Positions 8,600-18,093 are shown, numbered from the stretch's first letter. The stretch: DNA of 64,000 bases from DATLWN01 sp963764315 (GCA_963764315.1 CAVXSB010000002.1:62001-126000); one strand, 5' to 3'. The notes: generated from the sequence alone by a model not told the origin. Translations and numbers: made by a program.

Positions 8600-9529
8600 A
8601 TGGATTCCGAGTTTTCCCTGATCGAGCAGGCCTTCCGGGCAAGCAGCCCGTTTCAATGGCCAGGTACCCAGGTGCCCAACGGCGACGACGCCTCCGTGCA
8701 CGCCTGCGAGCCCGGCATGGCCTGGGTCGTGAGCACCGATACGGCCGTATGCGGCGTGCATTGGCCGGATGATTTTCCCCTGGAACGGGCGGCTGAGCGG
8801 GCCGTATGCGCGGCGCTGTCGGACCTGGCTGCCATGGGTGCCGAGGCGCGCCTGGTATGGGTCGGCGGCATGGCGCCGGATGCCGCGGCGGTGCGCCTGA
8901 TGGGGAAGGGGGTAAGCCGCGCCGTAGGGCATTACGGGATCGAGCTGGCCGGCGGGGACACCGTGCGCGCCGGATTGGCGGCACTGAACGTGACGGTGGC
9001 CGGGGTGTTGCCGCAGGGATCGGCCATGCGGCGCGATGCCGCGATGGTGGACGATGACGTGTGGCTGGCCGGCCGTGCCGGCTTTTCGGCCATGGGCCTG
9101 GAACACTGGCTGGGCGGTGGCCGCGACGCGGATATGGTGGCGGCCTTCGCCGAGGTGGAGCCGCTGCTGGCAACCGGCATCGCCATCCGCGATCTCGGCG
9201 TGCGCTGCTGCATCGATGTCAGCGACGGCCTGGCCCAGGACGCCGACCATATCGCCCGTGCATCCGGGCTGCAGCTGCACCTGGATCTCGAGACCTGCGA
9301 GGGCTGGCCGGAGCTTACGGCCATGGGCGGGGAGGCCAGGGCCACGGCGCTGGCCCTGGGTGGCGGCGAGGATTATGCATTGCTGTTCACTGCGCCCGCC
9401 AGTTTGCGCCCCTACCTGACGGGCATGGCCCGGCGCATCGGCGATTGCCGGCCTGGTGCCGGGGTGACGGCCTGCCTGGCGGACAGGCCGGTGACCATGC
9501 CGGCCCACGGTTATGACCATTTTGCTTAG
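8600..9529 (+). CDS. thiL: Thiamine-monophosphate kinase
   Basis: A 309-residue cytoplasmic kinase that phosphorylates thiamine monophosphate to thiamine diphosphate, the last step of thiamine biosynthesis. The start MDSEFSLIEQAF is typical for ThiL. Further motifs are GDDASVH near residue 31, VSTDTAVCGVHW, the metal-binding aspartate region CIDVSDGLAQDADHI near 212, and GGGEDYALLFT near 255. The protein is about the usual length. It overlaps pgpA by 17 bases, so thiL, pgpA and pncC form one operon. Confidence 0.93.
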   Translation: MDSEFSLIEQAFRASSPFQWPGTQVPNGDDASVHACEPGMAWVVSTDTAVCGVHWPDDFPLERAAERAVCAALSDLAAMGAEARLVWVGGMAPDAAAVRLMGKGVSRAVGHYGIELAGGDTVRAGLAALNVTVAGVLPQGSAMRRDAAMVDDDVWLAGRAGFSAMGLEHWLGGGRDADMVAAFAEVEPLLATGIAIRDLGVRCCIDVSDGLAQDADHIARASGLQLHLDLETCEGWPELTAMGGEARATALALGGGEDYALLFTAPASLRPYLTGMARRIGDCRPGAGVTACLADRPVTMPAHGYDHFA

Positions 9530-9980
9530 CTGGATTGCCGCCGGCTTCGGTTCCGGCTGGCTGCCGAAGGCCCCCGGTACCTGGGGGAGCCTCGTGGCGC
9601 TGCTTCCCGGCTATGGTTTGCTGATGGCCTTCGGGCCCTGGTGGCTGATCCTGGCCTCCGCCGTCTGTCTGCTGCTCGGCTGTATCGCCTGCGCCCGCGT
9701 GCTGCCGGATCTCGCGGACGACGACCCGGGCTGGATCGTCATCGACGAATGGGCCGGCCAGTGGCTGTGCCTGGGCCTGGCCGCGCTCACCGGCGGTGCG
9801 CCATGGCCCATCCTCGTTCTTTCGTTCTTTGCTTTCCGGCTGCTGGATATCCTCAAGCCATGGCCGATCTCGTGGTGTGAGCACTGGGGGCCGGCCTGGT
9901 GGGCGATCATGGCCGACGATATGGCCGCAGGCGCCATCGGCGGTGGCATCGTCGCCGTGCTGGGGATATGGATCAGATGA
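9513..9980 (+). CDS. pgpA: Phosphatidylglycerophosphatase A
   Basis: A 155-residue inner membrane phosphatase converting phosphatidylglycerol phosphate to phosphatidylglycerol. It shows GFGSGWLPKAPGTWGSL at the start, the acidic motif DDPGWIVIDEWAGQW at about residues 69-83, and the C-terminal RLLDILKPWPI and IMADDMAAG motifs, all characteristic of PgpA. There are three or four hydrophobic segments. It overlaps thiL upstream and its TGA overlaps the next ATG, a common thiL-pgpA arrangement. Confidence 0.93.
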   Translation: MTILLSWIAAGFGSGWLPKAPGTWGSLVALLPGYGLLMAFGPWWLILASAVCLLLGCIACARVLPDLADDDPGWIVIDEWAGQWLCLGLAALTGGAPWPILVLSFFAFRLLDILKPWPISWCEHWGPAWWAIMADDMAAGAIGGGIVAVLGIWIR

Positions 9981-10993
9981 ACGGTATGCATGTATCGCTG
10001 ATCGTCAGTGAGGCCGGTCGCGCGGAACTGGCCATGGCGGGCATCACGGTCGGCTGGTTGTCGGCATGGCTGTTAAGCGCTGGCTCCGGGCAGGTCGAGG
10101 TCCATGCCTTTGAGTCTGAGGCATGGCGGCATGACGGGGAGGGGTGGTGCGTGATCATCGCCGAGGAAGCGGCACTGATGCGTGCCGCCCTGCTGCAGGG
10201 CCAGCGCATCGGTGCGGATCGGCAGGGCCGGCGCACGTTGCTCGGGGCCCAGGCGCTGGGCCTGGACAATCCCGGACGTATGGGCTGGCTGTACCGCCAT
10301 GGTGCCGGCCGCACCCTGCTTTTGCCGGTCGGCGACGTCGCCTATGGGCGTGAGGCCTGGCTGCGTCTGTTGAACGATGGGCGCCCCCTGTTGCCACTGC
10401 GCGTGTGCCTGGAGGGGGAGGATGATGCCGGCCTGGCGCTGGAGGCCGGCCTGCGTGCCTTTATCGGGGAGGATGCGACGGCCGGCTATATGCTGAACGA
10501 CGGCGGCTACCTGCCTGAGGAGCAGGTGCTGCGTCTGCTGGCGGATCGCGGCATGCATCTGCGCCTGGCCGAGTCGTGCACGGCCGGGGGGGTGGCCTCG
10601 CGCCTGGCGCGCATGCCTGGGGCTTCAAAGGTACTGGAGCGTGCCTGGGTCACCTACAGCAACGAAGCCAAAGCGCAGGAGCTCGGCGTCGATGTGGCCC
10701 TGATCGCCGCCCATGGGGCGGTCAGCCGCCAGGTGGTGGAGGCGATGGCCGCGGGCGGGGCGGCGCCCGATACCGTATGCATCGCCATCAGCGGTATTGC
10801 CGGCCCGGATGGCGGCAGCCAGGACAAGCCGGTGGGCACCGTTTGGATCGGCGTGCAATGGCCGGGCGAGGCCGTCATCAGCCAGAGCTTTAGTCTGGGA
10901 GGATCGCGGGTGGAGGTGCAGGCCAGGGCGGCGATCATGGCCCTGGCCATGCTGCTGGGCCTGGCGCGCGGAGACTGGCCTGGCGCGCGCTAG
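9977..10993 (+). CDS. CinA C-terminal (PncC-type) nicotinamide-nucleotide amidohydrolase with an atypical N-terminal domain
   Basis: A 338-residue protein. The C-terminal 165 residues are a CinA/PncC domain (LRLAESCTAGGVASRLARMPGASKVLERAWVTYSN in pieces, then SGIAGPDGGSQDKPVGTVWIG), which deamidates nicotinamide mononucleotide in NAD recycling. The N-terminal 170 residues occupy the place of the molybdopterin-binding-like domain of full CinA but show none of its GGTGPTxDD signature, so the domain is degenerate or different. ATG 9977 is chosen because it overlaps the pgpA stop and has GGGGA 10 bases upstream; ATG 9968 is too close to that site. Its 3' end overlaps the converging HAD gene. Confidence 0.8.
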   Translation: MNGMHVSLIVSEAGRAELAMAGITVGWLSAWLLSAGSGQVEVHAFESEAWRHDGEGWCVIIAEEAALMRAALLQGQRIGADRQGRRTLLGAQALGLDNPGRMGWLYRHGAGRTLLLPVGDVAYGREAWLRLLNDGRPLLPLRVCLEGEDDAGLALEAGLRAFIGEDATAGYMLNDGGYLPEEQVLRLLADRGMHLRLAESCTAGGVASRLARMPGASKVLERAWVTYSNEAKAQELGVDVALIAAHGAVSRQVVEAMAAGGAAPDTVCIAISGIAGPDGGSQDKPVGTVWIGVQWPGEAVISQSFSLGGSRVEVQARAAIMALAMLLGLARGDWPGAR

Positions 10994-11787
10994 GCCAGCG
11001 CCCGGGGAAGCTCGGCTATCGACGCCAAGACCAGGTCCGGGCGGATGCCCCGATCCATGCAGGCGCGCAGCTGTGCCTCGCGGTACTTGCCGGTCCGGAC
11101 CAGGATAGCGCGCATGCCCACATGCTGGGCACCGCCGATGTCCGATTCGATGTCGTCTCCGACCATCAGGCAATGCCCGGGATCGGTGCCGAGATCGGCG
11201 CACACGGCCCGGAAGAAGTCCGGGGATGGCTTGCCCAGGACGATGGCATCCTGGCCGGTGGCGTACTCGATGGCGGCGACGAAGGCGCCGAGATCGAGGT
11301 AAAGCCCGTCGGGTTTCTGCCAGAAGCGGTTCTTGTGCAGGGCCAGCACCCTGGCGCCGCCCATACAGAGACGGAAGATGCGCTGCAGGGTCTCGGGAGC
11401 GTAGCCGGCGCCACCCGGGTCTCCCATGACCACCCAGTCGGGATGATGCTCATCCTCGCGGATGCCGGCGAAATCCTGGCGCAGGCTGTCGCGGATGCAC
11501 AGGGCGGCGCTATCCTTGCCGATGGCCTGCACGGCCAGCGTTGCCGGCGTGGCCAGTTCCCGCTCGGAAAGCGCCAGGCCCAGGCGCGCCAACTTCTCGG
11601 CAATGGCTCGCCGCGGCATGGTGGTGGTGTTGGTGATGCCGCGCAGGCCGTAGCCGGCCTGGCGCAGCATGGCCAGGGCGCTCTGAGCACCCGGAACGGT
11701 CTGCTCGCCGACGTACAACACGCCGTCGAGATCGAGCAGTACGGCCTGCAGGCTGGGGTCGTTCACGGGGCCATTGTAGCAGGCCAT
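10990..11787 (-). CDS. HAD-IIA family phosphatase (NagD-like)
   Basis: A 265-residue cytoplasmic HAD phosphatase. The nucleophile motif is LLDLDGVLYVGEQTVPGA near residue 18, motif II is ITNTTTMPRR, and motifs III/IV are VLGKPSPDFF and LMVGDDIESDIGGAQ. The C2-type cap between them places it in subfamily IIA with NagD and phosphoglycolate or pyridoxal phosphatases. Substrate cannot be told. A GTG start at VNDPSLQ, 7 codons in, is also possible. Its 3' end overlaps that of pncC by 4 bases. Confidence 0.85.
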   Translation of the reverse strand: MACYNGPVNDPSLQAVLLDLDGVLYVGEQTVPGAQSALAMLRQAGYGLRGITNTTTMPRRAIAEKLARLGLALSERELATPATLAVQAIGKDSAALCIRDSLRQDFAGIREDEHHPDWVVMGDPGGAGYAPETLQRIFRLCMGGARVLALHKNRFWQKPDGLYLDLGAFVAAIEYATGQDAIVLGKPSPDFFRAVCADLGTDPGHCLMVGDDIESDIGGAQHVGMRAILVRTGKYREAQLRACMDRGIRPDLVLASIAELPRALA

Positions 11788-11877
11788 GCGCGCCGAGGTT
11801 CAGCCCGGCAGGCGAAGCTGTTACACTCGCGCGGATTCAAAGGGCTTGCCCTGAAACGGTTTTCAAAGGACTGGTGC

Positions 11878-12462
11878 ATGATCGACGAACAAGAGGTATT
11901 GGGAATCTACGAGAATTCCGGGGCGCTGCTGAACGGGCACTTCGTGTTGTCCAGCGGCCGCCACTCGGGCCGCTATCTGCAGTCCGCGCTGGTGCTGATG
12001 CACCCGGCCTATGCCGAGCGCCTGGGCCGCGAGCTGGCGGCAAAGGTGAAGGCCAGTGAAGTGGATATGGTGGTGGCCCCGGCCCTGGGTGGCCTGATCA
12101 TCGGCCATGAGGTGGCTCGTGCCCTGGACCGTCCGTTCATCTTTACCGAGCGCAAGGAAGGGGTCATGCAGCTTCGGCGTGGCTTTTCCGTGCCGCAGGA
12201 TGCACGGGTGCTGGTCGTCGAGGACGTCATCACCACCGGCGGCTCGGTGCGCGAATGCATGCAGGTGGTGCGCGAGCACGGCGGCAATCCGTTCCGGGTG
12301 TTGGCCGTTGTCGACCGCGCCCCGCGTGCCGAGGATCGCTTCGATGTGCCGTTCGATACGCTGATCAAGCTCGATGTGCCGACCTATGCCGCCGATGACT
12401 GCGCGCTGTGCCGCGAAGGCCTGCTGCCGCCGGTCAAACCGGGCAGCCGCGGGGCCGCTTGA
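11878..12462 (+). CDS. pyrE: Orotate phosphoribosyltransferase
   Basis: A 194-residue enzyme that joins orotate and PRPP to make orotidine monophosphate in pyrimidine synthesis. It shows SSGRHSGRYLQSALVLMHP at the N-terminus, APALGGLIIGHEVAR and FTERKEGVMQLRRGF in the catalytic loop region, and the PRPP-binding motif VLVVEDVITTGGSV at about residues 110-123. The C-terminal DDCALCREGLPP-like segment is typical of this OPRTase subgroup. The stop overlaps the start of the RNase J gene (TGATG), so the two are coupled. Confidence 0.93.
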   Translation: MIDEQEVLGIYENSGALLNGHFVLSSGRHSGRYLQSALVLMHPAYAERLGRELAAKVKASEVDMVVAPALGGLIIGHEVARALDRPFIFTERKEGVMQLRRGFSVPQDARVLVVEDVITTGGSVRECMQVVREHGGNPFRVLAVVDRAPRAEDRFDVPFDTLIKLDVPTYAADDCALCREGLLPPVKPGSRGAA

Positions 12463-14117
12463 TGCCGCATCCTTTACGCATCTATCCCTTCGGTGGGGTG
12501 GGAGAATTCGGAAAGAACATGATGGTCTATGCCCTGGGTAACGATGCCGTCATCGTCGATCTCGGCATGGGCTTTCCTGAGCCGGGGCAGCATGGCGTCG
12601 ACGTCGTGGTTCCCGATATCTCTGCCCTGCAGAAACTGGGCCTGAAGCTGCATGCGCTGCTGCTGACCCATGGCCATGAGGACCATATCGGCGGTATCCC
12701 CTACCTGTTGCCGCAGCTGAACCTGCCGATGTACGGCACGCCGATGACCCTGGGGCTGATCGAGGGAAAACTGGCCGAGGACAAGCGGCTGAAGGGCGAC
12801 CTGCGCCCGCTTCCCGAGGACGGCACGCGCATCAAGGTGGGACCGTTCGAGGTCGAGGCCATTCCGGTCACACACAGCATCATGGATGCGGTGTCCATGG
12901 TCATCCACACGCCGTATGGCGCCATCGTGCACACCGGGGATTTCAAATTCGATCTGGCACCGATCGATGGGCGGGCCACCGAGATGCACCGTTTCTCGGC
13001 CCTCGGCGATCAGGGTGTGGTGCTGCTGGCCTCCGATTCGACCAATGCCACGCGCAGCGGCAGCGGTCCGGACGAGCGCAGCGTCGGTCCGGCGCTGAAG
13101 CAGGCGGTGGCGCAGTGCCAGGGCAAGGTGATTGTCACCACCTTCGCCTCGAACATGTTCCGCATCCAGCAGATCATCGATGCAGCGGTATCCGCCGGCC
13201 GGCGGGTGGCGCTGGCCGGCCGCAGCCTGGATCGGAACACCGACATCGCCCAGCGCCTCGATCGCCTTCAGATCCCGGCCGGCGCCATGGTCAACATCAA
13301 GCAGATTGCCGACGTGCCGCCGGAGAAGCTGTTGATCATCGCCACCGGCTCGCAGGGTGAGGCGCAGGCCGCACTCGCCCGCATCGCCCAGGGCCGCCAT
13401 CCCACGATCAAGCTCGGGGTTGGCGATCTGGTCGTCTTCTCCTCGTCGAACATCCCCGGCAACGAGCGCATCATCGCCGGCCTGTTCAATCACATTTACC
13501 GGCGAGGGGCGCGCGTGCTGCATGCCGGGCAGGCGCATCTGCACGTGTCCGGCCATGCCCAGGCACACGAACTGAAAACCATGCTGCACCTGACGCGGCC
13601 GAAATACTTCTATCCGGTGCACGGCGAATATCGCAACCTGGTCGAGCACAAGCTGCTGGGTCGGGCGGTGGGCATTGCCGAGGAGAATATGGTCATCGCC
13701 GAGAACGGGCAGAGTGTCATTGTCGATGGCAAGGGCATCCGCCTCGGCGATGCTTTTGCCGCCGGCGCGGTGTTTGTTGACGGCATGAACCGCGACGAGA
13801 TCGACGATCTGGTGCTGCGCGACCGGCGTGTGCTGGCCGAGGAAGGCATCATGACGGTGATGGTCGTCATCAACCAGCACGACGGCACGCTGCTCGGCAC
13901 ACCGGAGATGGTGGCCAAGGGGGTGCTGCACCAGGAAAGCGAGGACAAGCTGGATGAGGCGGCTGACGCCTTGCTGGCGCATCTGGAGCAATCCGGCCAG
14001 GAGTTTCTTTCCGATGTCGATGCCGCCAAGGAGGAGATTCGTATCTGGACGCGGCGCTGGTGCAAGAAGAACCTGGGCAGGCATCCGATGGTGGTGCCGG
14101 TGGTGATCGAGGTCTGA
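12462..14117 (+). CDS. rnj: Ribonuclease J
   Basis: A 551-residue metallo-beta-lactamase/beta-CASP nuclease. It begins RIYPFGGVGEFGKNMMVY, has the metal-binding motif LLTHGHEDHIGGIPYLL at about residues 68-84, the motif 3 region VIHTPYGAIVHTGDFKFD, the beta-CASP domain, and HVSGHAQAHELKTMLHLTRPKYFYPVHGEY near 370. This is RNase J, a 5'-3' exonuclease and endonuclease for RNA decay and maturation. The gene starts on the pyrE stop and is 1 base from ftsK. RNase J is widespread in Firmicutes, actinobacteria and alphaproteobacteria and patchy in other proteobacteria, which helps place the organism. Confidence 0.92.
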   Translation: MPHPLRIYPFGGVGEFGKNMMVYALGNDAVIVDLGMGFPEPGQHGVDVVVPDISALQKLGLKLHALLLTHGHEDHIGGIPYLLPQLNLPMYGTPMTLGLIEGKLAEDKRLKGDLRPLPEDGTRIKVGPFEVEAIPVTHSIMDAVSMVIHTPYGAIVHTGDFKFDLAPIDGRATEMHRFSALGDQGVVLLASDSTNATRSGSGPDERSVGPALKQAVAQCQGKVIVTTFASNMFRIQQIIDAAVSAGRRVALAGRSLDRNTDIAQRLDRLQIPAGAMVNIKQIADVPPEKLLIIATGSQGEAQAALARIAQGRHPTIKLGVGDLVVFSSSNIPGNERIIAGLFNHIYRRGARVLHAGQAHLHVSGHAQAHELKTMLHLTRPKYFYPVHGEYRNLVEHKLLGRAVGIAEENMVIAENGQSVIVDGKGIRLGDAFAAGAVFVDGMNRDEIDDLVLRDRRVLAEEGIMTVMVVINQHDGTLLGTPEMVAKGVLHQESEDKLDEAADALLAHLEQSGQEFLSDVDAAKEEIRIWTRRWCKKNLGRHPMVVPVVIEV

Positions 14118-14118
14118 G

Positions 14119-16338
14119 ATGATGACGCCGAGGGCGCTGCTGCGCGAGGCCCTGGCGGTGGTGTTGGCCGGCATGGCGCTGATGGTGGCGCTGGCGCTGG
14201 CGACGTTCACGGCCGGCGACCCGTCGTTCAACCATGCCATGGCCCATACCCACGTGGCCAACCAGGCAGGCATTGTCGGTGCCTATGTCGCCGATGCCCT
14301 GTACCAGATGTTCGGTTATGGCGGCTGGCTGGCCGTAGCGTTGATCGCCGCCCTGGCGGTACGCGTCGCCAAGGGCATATCGCCGTATCTCGGCGGCTGG
14401 ATGTCACTGTTCTGGCTGCCCTTCATCGTCGGCGCCGCTGCCCTGATGCACGCCCATGGCCACGGCCTTTCCGCATGGCTGCCGGCCTTGCCCGCAGGCC
14501 CGGGCGGTGCCATCGGTATCCTGTTCGACGGCAGTCTCGTGCGCCCGCTGCATGCGGTGGGCCGGGACATTCTTCTGATAGTGCTCGTGCTTAGCAGCTT
14601 CGTGGCCTCCTCTCACCTGTCGCTGCTGAGCCTGGGCCGCCGGCTGATCTCGGAGACTGGGCGCTGGCTGGCGGCGGCAGGCAGGTTTTCCGGGCGCCTG
14701 CGCATCTTTGCCTCGCGCCGGCGCGAGCGCATCGAGGGCAGGGAGAAACGGGCCGAGGCGCGCGAGCGCCGCCCCGTGCATATCGTCGAGACCGAGGCGG
14801 CCGCGGTGGTGGCCCCGGTCAGGGAGCAGGTATCCCGCCGCGCCAAGTCCGAACAGCAGCGGGAGCTGGCCTTCAAGGCTCCGGATTCGGGTGATTTCAA
14901 GCTGCCGGAGCTGGGGCTGTTCAGTGCCCACAAGGATCAACGCCGTTCACACAGCACCGAGGCGCTGCAGGCCATGGCCAGGCTGCTGGAGAAGAAGCTG
15001 TTGGACTACCGTGTCGAGGGCAAGGTGGTGTCCGTGCAGCCGGGGCCGGTGGTGACGCAGTTCGAGTTCGAGCCCGCTCCCGGCACCAAGGTCAACCGCA
15101 TCATCGCCCTGCAGGATGATCTGGCGCGCGCCATGTCGGCAATCAGTGTGCGCGTGGCGGGCAATATTCCCGGCAAGAACGCCATCGGCGTCGAGTTGCC
15201 GAACGAGGAGAAGGAGATGGTGCTGCTGCACGAGGTGCTGGCCAGCAAGACCTTCTCTGACAAGCGCCATGTGTTGCCGCTGGCGCTTGGGGTGGACATC
15301 GCCGGCCATGCCGTGGTGGCGGATCTGGCGCGCATGCCGCATTTGTTGGTGGCGGGTACCACAGGCTCGGGCAAGTCGGTTTCGGTCAACGGCATGATCT
15401 GCTCACTGCTGATGACCTATGCGCCGGAGGACCTGCGCCTGATCCTCGTCGACCCGAAGATGCTCGAGCTGTCGATGTACGACGACATCCCGCATCTACT
15501 GGTACCTGTGGTGACGGATCCGCACAAGGCGGCCAAGGCGCTGGCCTGGGCCGTATTCGAGATGGAACGTCGTTACCGGCTGATGGCCGAAGCCAAGGTG
15601 CGCAATCTCGAGGGCTACAACCGGGGCGTGCAGGGACAGAAGCCCGATGCCGAGGGGAAGGTGGCCGAGAAGCTGCCGTTCATCGTCATCGTCATCGACG
15701 AGTTGGCCGATCTGATGATGGTCGCCGGCAAGGATGTCGAGCAGTCGATCTGTCGTATCGCCCAGAAGGCGCGCGCCGCCGGCATCCACCTGATCCTGGC
15801 CACCCAGCGTCCGAGCGTCGATGTCATCACCGGCCTGATCAAGGCCAACCTGCCCAGCCGCATCTCCTTTCAGGTCTCTTCGAAGATCGATTCGCGCACC
15901 ATCCTGGACCAGATGGGCGCCGAGCAGCTTCTGGGATATGGCGACAGCCTCTTCCTCAGCGGCGGGCGCGAGCTCAGGCGCGTGCATGGCGCCTTCGTAT
16001 CCGACGGCGAGGTGCATGCGCTGGTCGAATACCTGCGCACGCAGGGCAGACCCGATTACCGCGATGAGGTGTTCGAGGTGCCAACGGCAGCAGATGCGGC
16101 GGCGGGGGACGAAGGGATGGACGCCGACGACAAGTACGATGAGGCGGTGGATCTCGTTATCGACAAGGGCCAGTGCTCGGTGTCCATGGTGCAGCGCTAC
16201 CTGCGCATCGGCTACAACCGGGCCAGTCGTATGGTCGAGCGCATGGAGCGCGAGGGCTTGGTGACGCCGCCGGGATCGGGCGGCGTGCGCAAGGTACTGG
16301 CGCGCAGTCAGGCCGAAGGCGGTGGGGTCATCGAATGA
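14119..16338 (+). CDS. ftsK: DNA translocase FtsK/SpoIIIE
   Basis: A 739-residue membrane-anchored ATPase that pumps chromosome ends through the closing septum and activates XerCD recombination at dif. Four hydrophobic helices lie in about residues 10-170, then a short linker (about 100 residues, rich in Arg and Glu), then the motor: Walker A GTTGSGKSVSVNG near residue 415 and Walker B FIVIVIDELADLMM near 520. The C-terminal gamma winged helix reads QCSVSMVQRYLRIGYNRASRMVERM in pieces and would bind KOPS. The linker is much shorter than in E. coli FtsK. The stop overlaps the lolA start. Confidence 0.95.
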   Translation: MMTPRALLREALAVVLAGMALMVALALATFTAGDPSFNHAMAHTHVANQAGIVGAYVADALYQMFGYGGWLAVALIAALAVRVAKGISPYLGGWMSLFWLPFIVGAAALMHAHGHGLSAWLPALPAGPGGAIGILFDGSLVRPLHAVGRDILLIVLVLSSFVASSHLSLLSLGRRLISETGRWLAAAGRFSGRLRIFASRRRERIEGREKRAEARERRPVHIVETEAAAVVAPVREQVSRRAKSEQQRELAFKAPDSGDFKLPELGLFSAHKDQRRSHSTEALQAMARLLEKKLLDYRVEGKVVSVQPGPVVTQFEFEPAPGTKVNRIIALQDDLARAMSAISVRVAGNIPGKNAIGVELPNEEKEMVLLHEVLASKTFSDKRHVLPLALGVDIAGHAVVADLARMPHLLVAGTTGSGKSVSVNGMICSLLMTYAPEDLRLILVDPKMLELSMYDDIPHLLVPVVTDPHKAAKALAWAVFEMERRYRLMAEAKVRNLEGYNRGVQGQKPDAEGKVAEKLPFIVIVIDELADLMMVAGKDVEQSICRIAQKARAAGIHLILATQRPSVDVITGLIKANLPSRISFQVSSKIDSRTILDQMGAEQLLGYGDSLFLSGGRELRRVHGAFVSDGEVHALVEYLRTQGRPDYRDEVFEVPTAADAAAGDEGMDADDKYDEAVDLVIDKGQCSVSMVQRYLRIGYNRASRMVERMEREGLVTPPGSGGVRKVLARSQAEGGGVIE

Positions 16339-16958
16339 GGATATTGCGTCTTTTGCCGCTGCTGTTATTGATGCCGGTTCTCGCCATCGCCGCAGCCTTG
16401 CCGGCCCCGCTCAGCCATGGTATCGCGCGCCTGGATGCCCTGAAGGGTTTCTCCTGTGACTTCGAACAGACGCTGAGCTATGCCGACGGCAGCCAGCGCC
16501 ACTATACGGGTATGCTCGACGTGCGCCGCCCGGGTCAGTTCCGCTGGAAGTATCTGCAGCCGTACGTACAGCTCTATGTCAGCGATGGGCAGGGCATCTG
16601 GCACTACGAGCCGGATTTGTTGCAGGCCGAGCATATGCGGTCGCTGGATGCGGTCGATCCGATGGCCATGAGGCTGCTCGACGGGCGCATCCATGCCTCC
16701 CAGATCCGACTGTTGGCCGACGAATCCGGGGCGCATGCATCCGTTTACCGCTACCGCATTCGCATCGGGCAGGGGCCACGGCTATGGCTGGGTCTGCACG
16801 CCGACGGCAGGCTGGTTTACGTGGAGAGCGTGGACGCGCTCGGCAACCGCAACCGCATCACCCTGGGCCGCTTTTCGGCGATTGCGCCGCCTGCGGAAGT
16901 GTTTAGGTTCAGCCCACCTGCGGGTGTCGATATCGTGACAGATGCGCAGCAGCCTTAG
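16335..16958 (+). CDS. lolA: Outer-membrane lipoprotein carrier protein LolA
   Basis: A 207-residue periplasmic chaperone that ferries lipoproteins from LolCDE to LolB. It has a signal peptide (MRILRLLPLLLLMPVLAIAAALPAP), then the LolA core: LKGFSCDFEQTLSYADG, GMLDVRRPGQFRWKYLQPY and VSDGQGIWHYEPDLLQAEH, matching the conserved G.l.l.rPg.frW pattern and the bent-sheet lipid cavity family. ATG 16335 overlaps the ftsK stop, an ftsK-lolA pairing that is conserved in many gammaproteobacteria. Confidence 0.93.
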   Translation: MRILRLLPLLLLMPVLAIAAALPAPLSHGIARLDALKGFSCDFEQTLSYADGSQRHYTGMLDVRRPGQFRWKYLQPYVQLYVSDGQGIWHYEPDLLQAEHMRSLDAVDPMAMRLLDGRIHASQIRLLADESGAHASVYRYRIRIGQGPRLWLGLHADGRLVYVESVDALGNRNRITLGRFSAIAPPAEVFRFSPPAGVDIVTDAQQP

Positions 16959-16974
16959 GGAGAGGGGGATTGTG

Positions 16975-18093
16975 ATGAATCGATTTGCACGCCTGGCGCT
17001 TATCGGGGCGTTGATGGTGGCCATGCCGGCCGTGGCCGATGCCGGCGGCATCGCCAATACCGATCTTTCGGCCTCGGCAGCCGGTGTGGGCAATGCCTTC
17101 ACCGCTACCGCCAACGATGCCTCGGCTATGGCCTTCAACCCGTCCGGCATCGCCTGGCAGGATGGTGTGTCGCTGATGGGCGGCGGCTCGCTGATCCGCA
17201 CGCGCAATGCCTCGCTGAAGCAACCGACGGTAACCTATCCCGATAGCGGCGGCCGGCGTTCGGCCTACCATGCGTACATGGCGTATATGCCGCATGACCG
17301 TAACCTGGGCTTCGGCATGGGCTATGTGACGGCCTATGACGCCGATAACAACTGGTCGACCCTAGGCGGTAATTTTGGCGTCACCGATATCAATATCCAG
17401 CGCCTGTCCGCCGATGCGATCTATGCGGTCAGCAGCAGCCTGGCACTGGCCATCGGCGCCGACTGGTATCACGGCAAGGCGGCGCTGAGCCAGGGCGCGG
17501 TGCGCTTCGACGGGCGTTCGAATGCCAACGCCCTCGGCGGCCACGCCTCGCTGATGTGGCGGCCGCGCTACGGTTGGTCCTTCGGCTTGATGGGGCGCAC
17601 CGGATCGAAGGTGAAATTCAACGGCAATGGCGGCACCCTGTCCCTGCAACTACCGGCAGATGTGACCGCCGGTATCGCCCATGATTTCACCGACCACCTG
17701 CGCCTGGAGATCGATGGCGACTGGATGCACTGGTCATCGTTGAAGAATCTCGACGTCATCGGCGGCACTGCGGCGCAGACCCAGGCCGTGAACCTGCGGG
17801 ACTCCGTATCGGCGATGGCCGGACTGACCTGGACCTGGACCCAGAACGCGACCTTCCGCTTCGGCTATGCCTTCGACGGTGCGGCAAGCAAGGGTAACTC
17901 GTTCAACCCGGCGATGGCTGACCAGAACGGGCATCGCCTCAGCCTTGGCGGTGGTTTCGACGCATTTGGCTTCCACACCGATGTCTCCTATACCTACAGC
18001 TTCTATCCGAACAAGGCCGTATCCGGCCTGGTCACCGGCACCTACCGCGATCGCCGCCAGGCCCTGCTGGTGAGCTTCTCGAAGGTGTTCTGA
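16975..18093 (+). CDS. FadL/OmpP1/TodX family outer membrane transport protein
   Basis: A 372-residue outer membrane beta-barrel. It has a signal peptide (MNRFARLALIGALMVAMPAVADAG), followed by the FadL hatch-like N-terminus: SASAAGVGNAFTATANDASA and AMAFNPSGIA, the NPA-like signature of long-chain fatty acid and hydrocarbon transporters. The C-terminus ends with an aromatic residue (VSFSKVF), as outer membrane proteins do. Substrate is unknown but expected to be hydrophobic. ATG 16975 is chosen because the signal peptide starts there; it lies 17 bases after lolA. Confidence 0.88.
   Translation: MNRFARLALIGALMVAMPAVADAGGIANTDLSASAAGVGNAFTATANDASAMAFNPSGIAWQDGVSLMGGGSLIRTRNASLKQPTVTYPDSGGRRSAYHAYMAYMPHDRNLGFGMGYVTAYDADNNWSTLGGNFGVTDINIQRLSADAIYAVSSSLALAIGADWYHGKAALSQGAVRFDGRSNANALGGHASLMWRPRYGWSFGLMGRTGSKVKFNGNGGTLSLQLPADVTAGIAHDFTDHLRLEIDGDWMHWSSLKNLDVIGGTAAQTQAVNLRDSVSAMAGLTWTWTQNATFRFGYAFDGAASKGNSFNPAMADQNGHRLSLGGGFDAFGFHTDVSYTYSFYPNKAVSGLVTGTYRDRRQALLVSFSKVF

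Noticed and set aside
11122..12462. Extended start for pyrE far upstream
   Set aside because: The upstream part is antisense to the HAD phosphatase gene; the ATG at 11878 gives the standard OPRTase N-terminus.
12474..14273. Long antisense frame over the RNase J gene
   Set aside because: Shadow frame with biased composition; the plus strand encodes an unambiguous RNase J.
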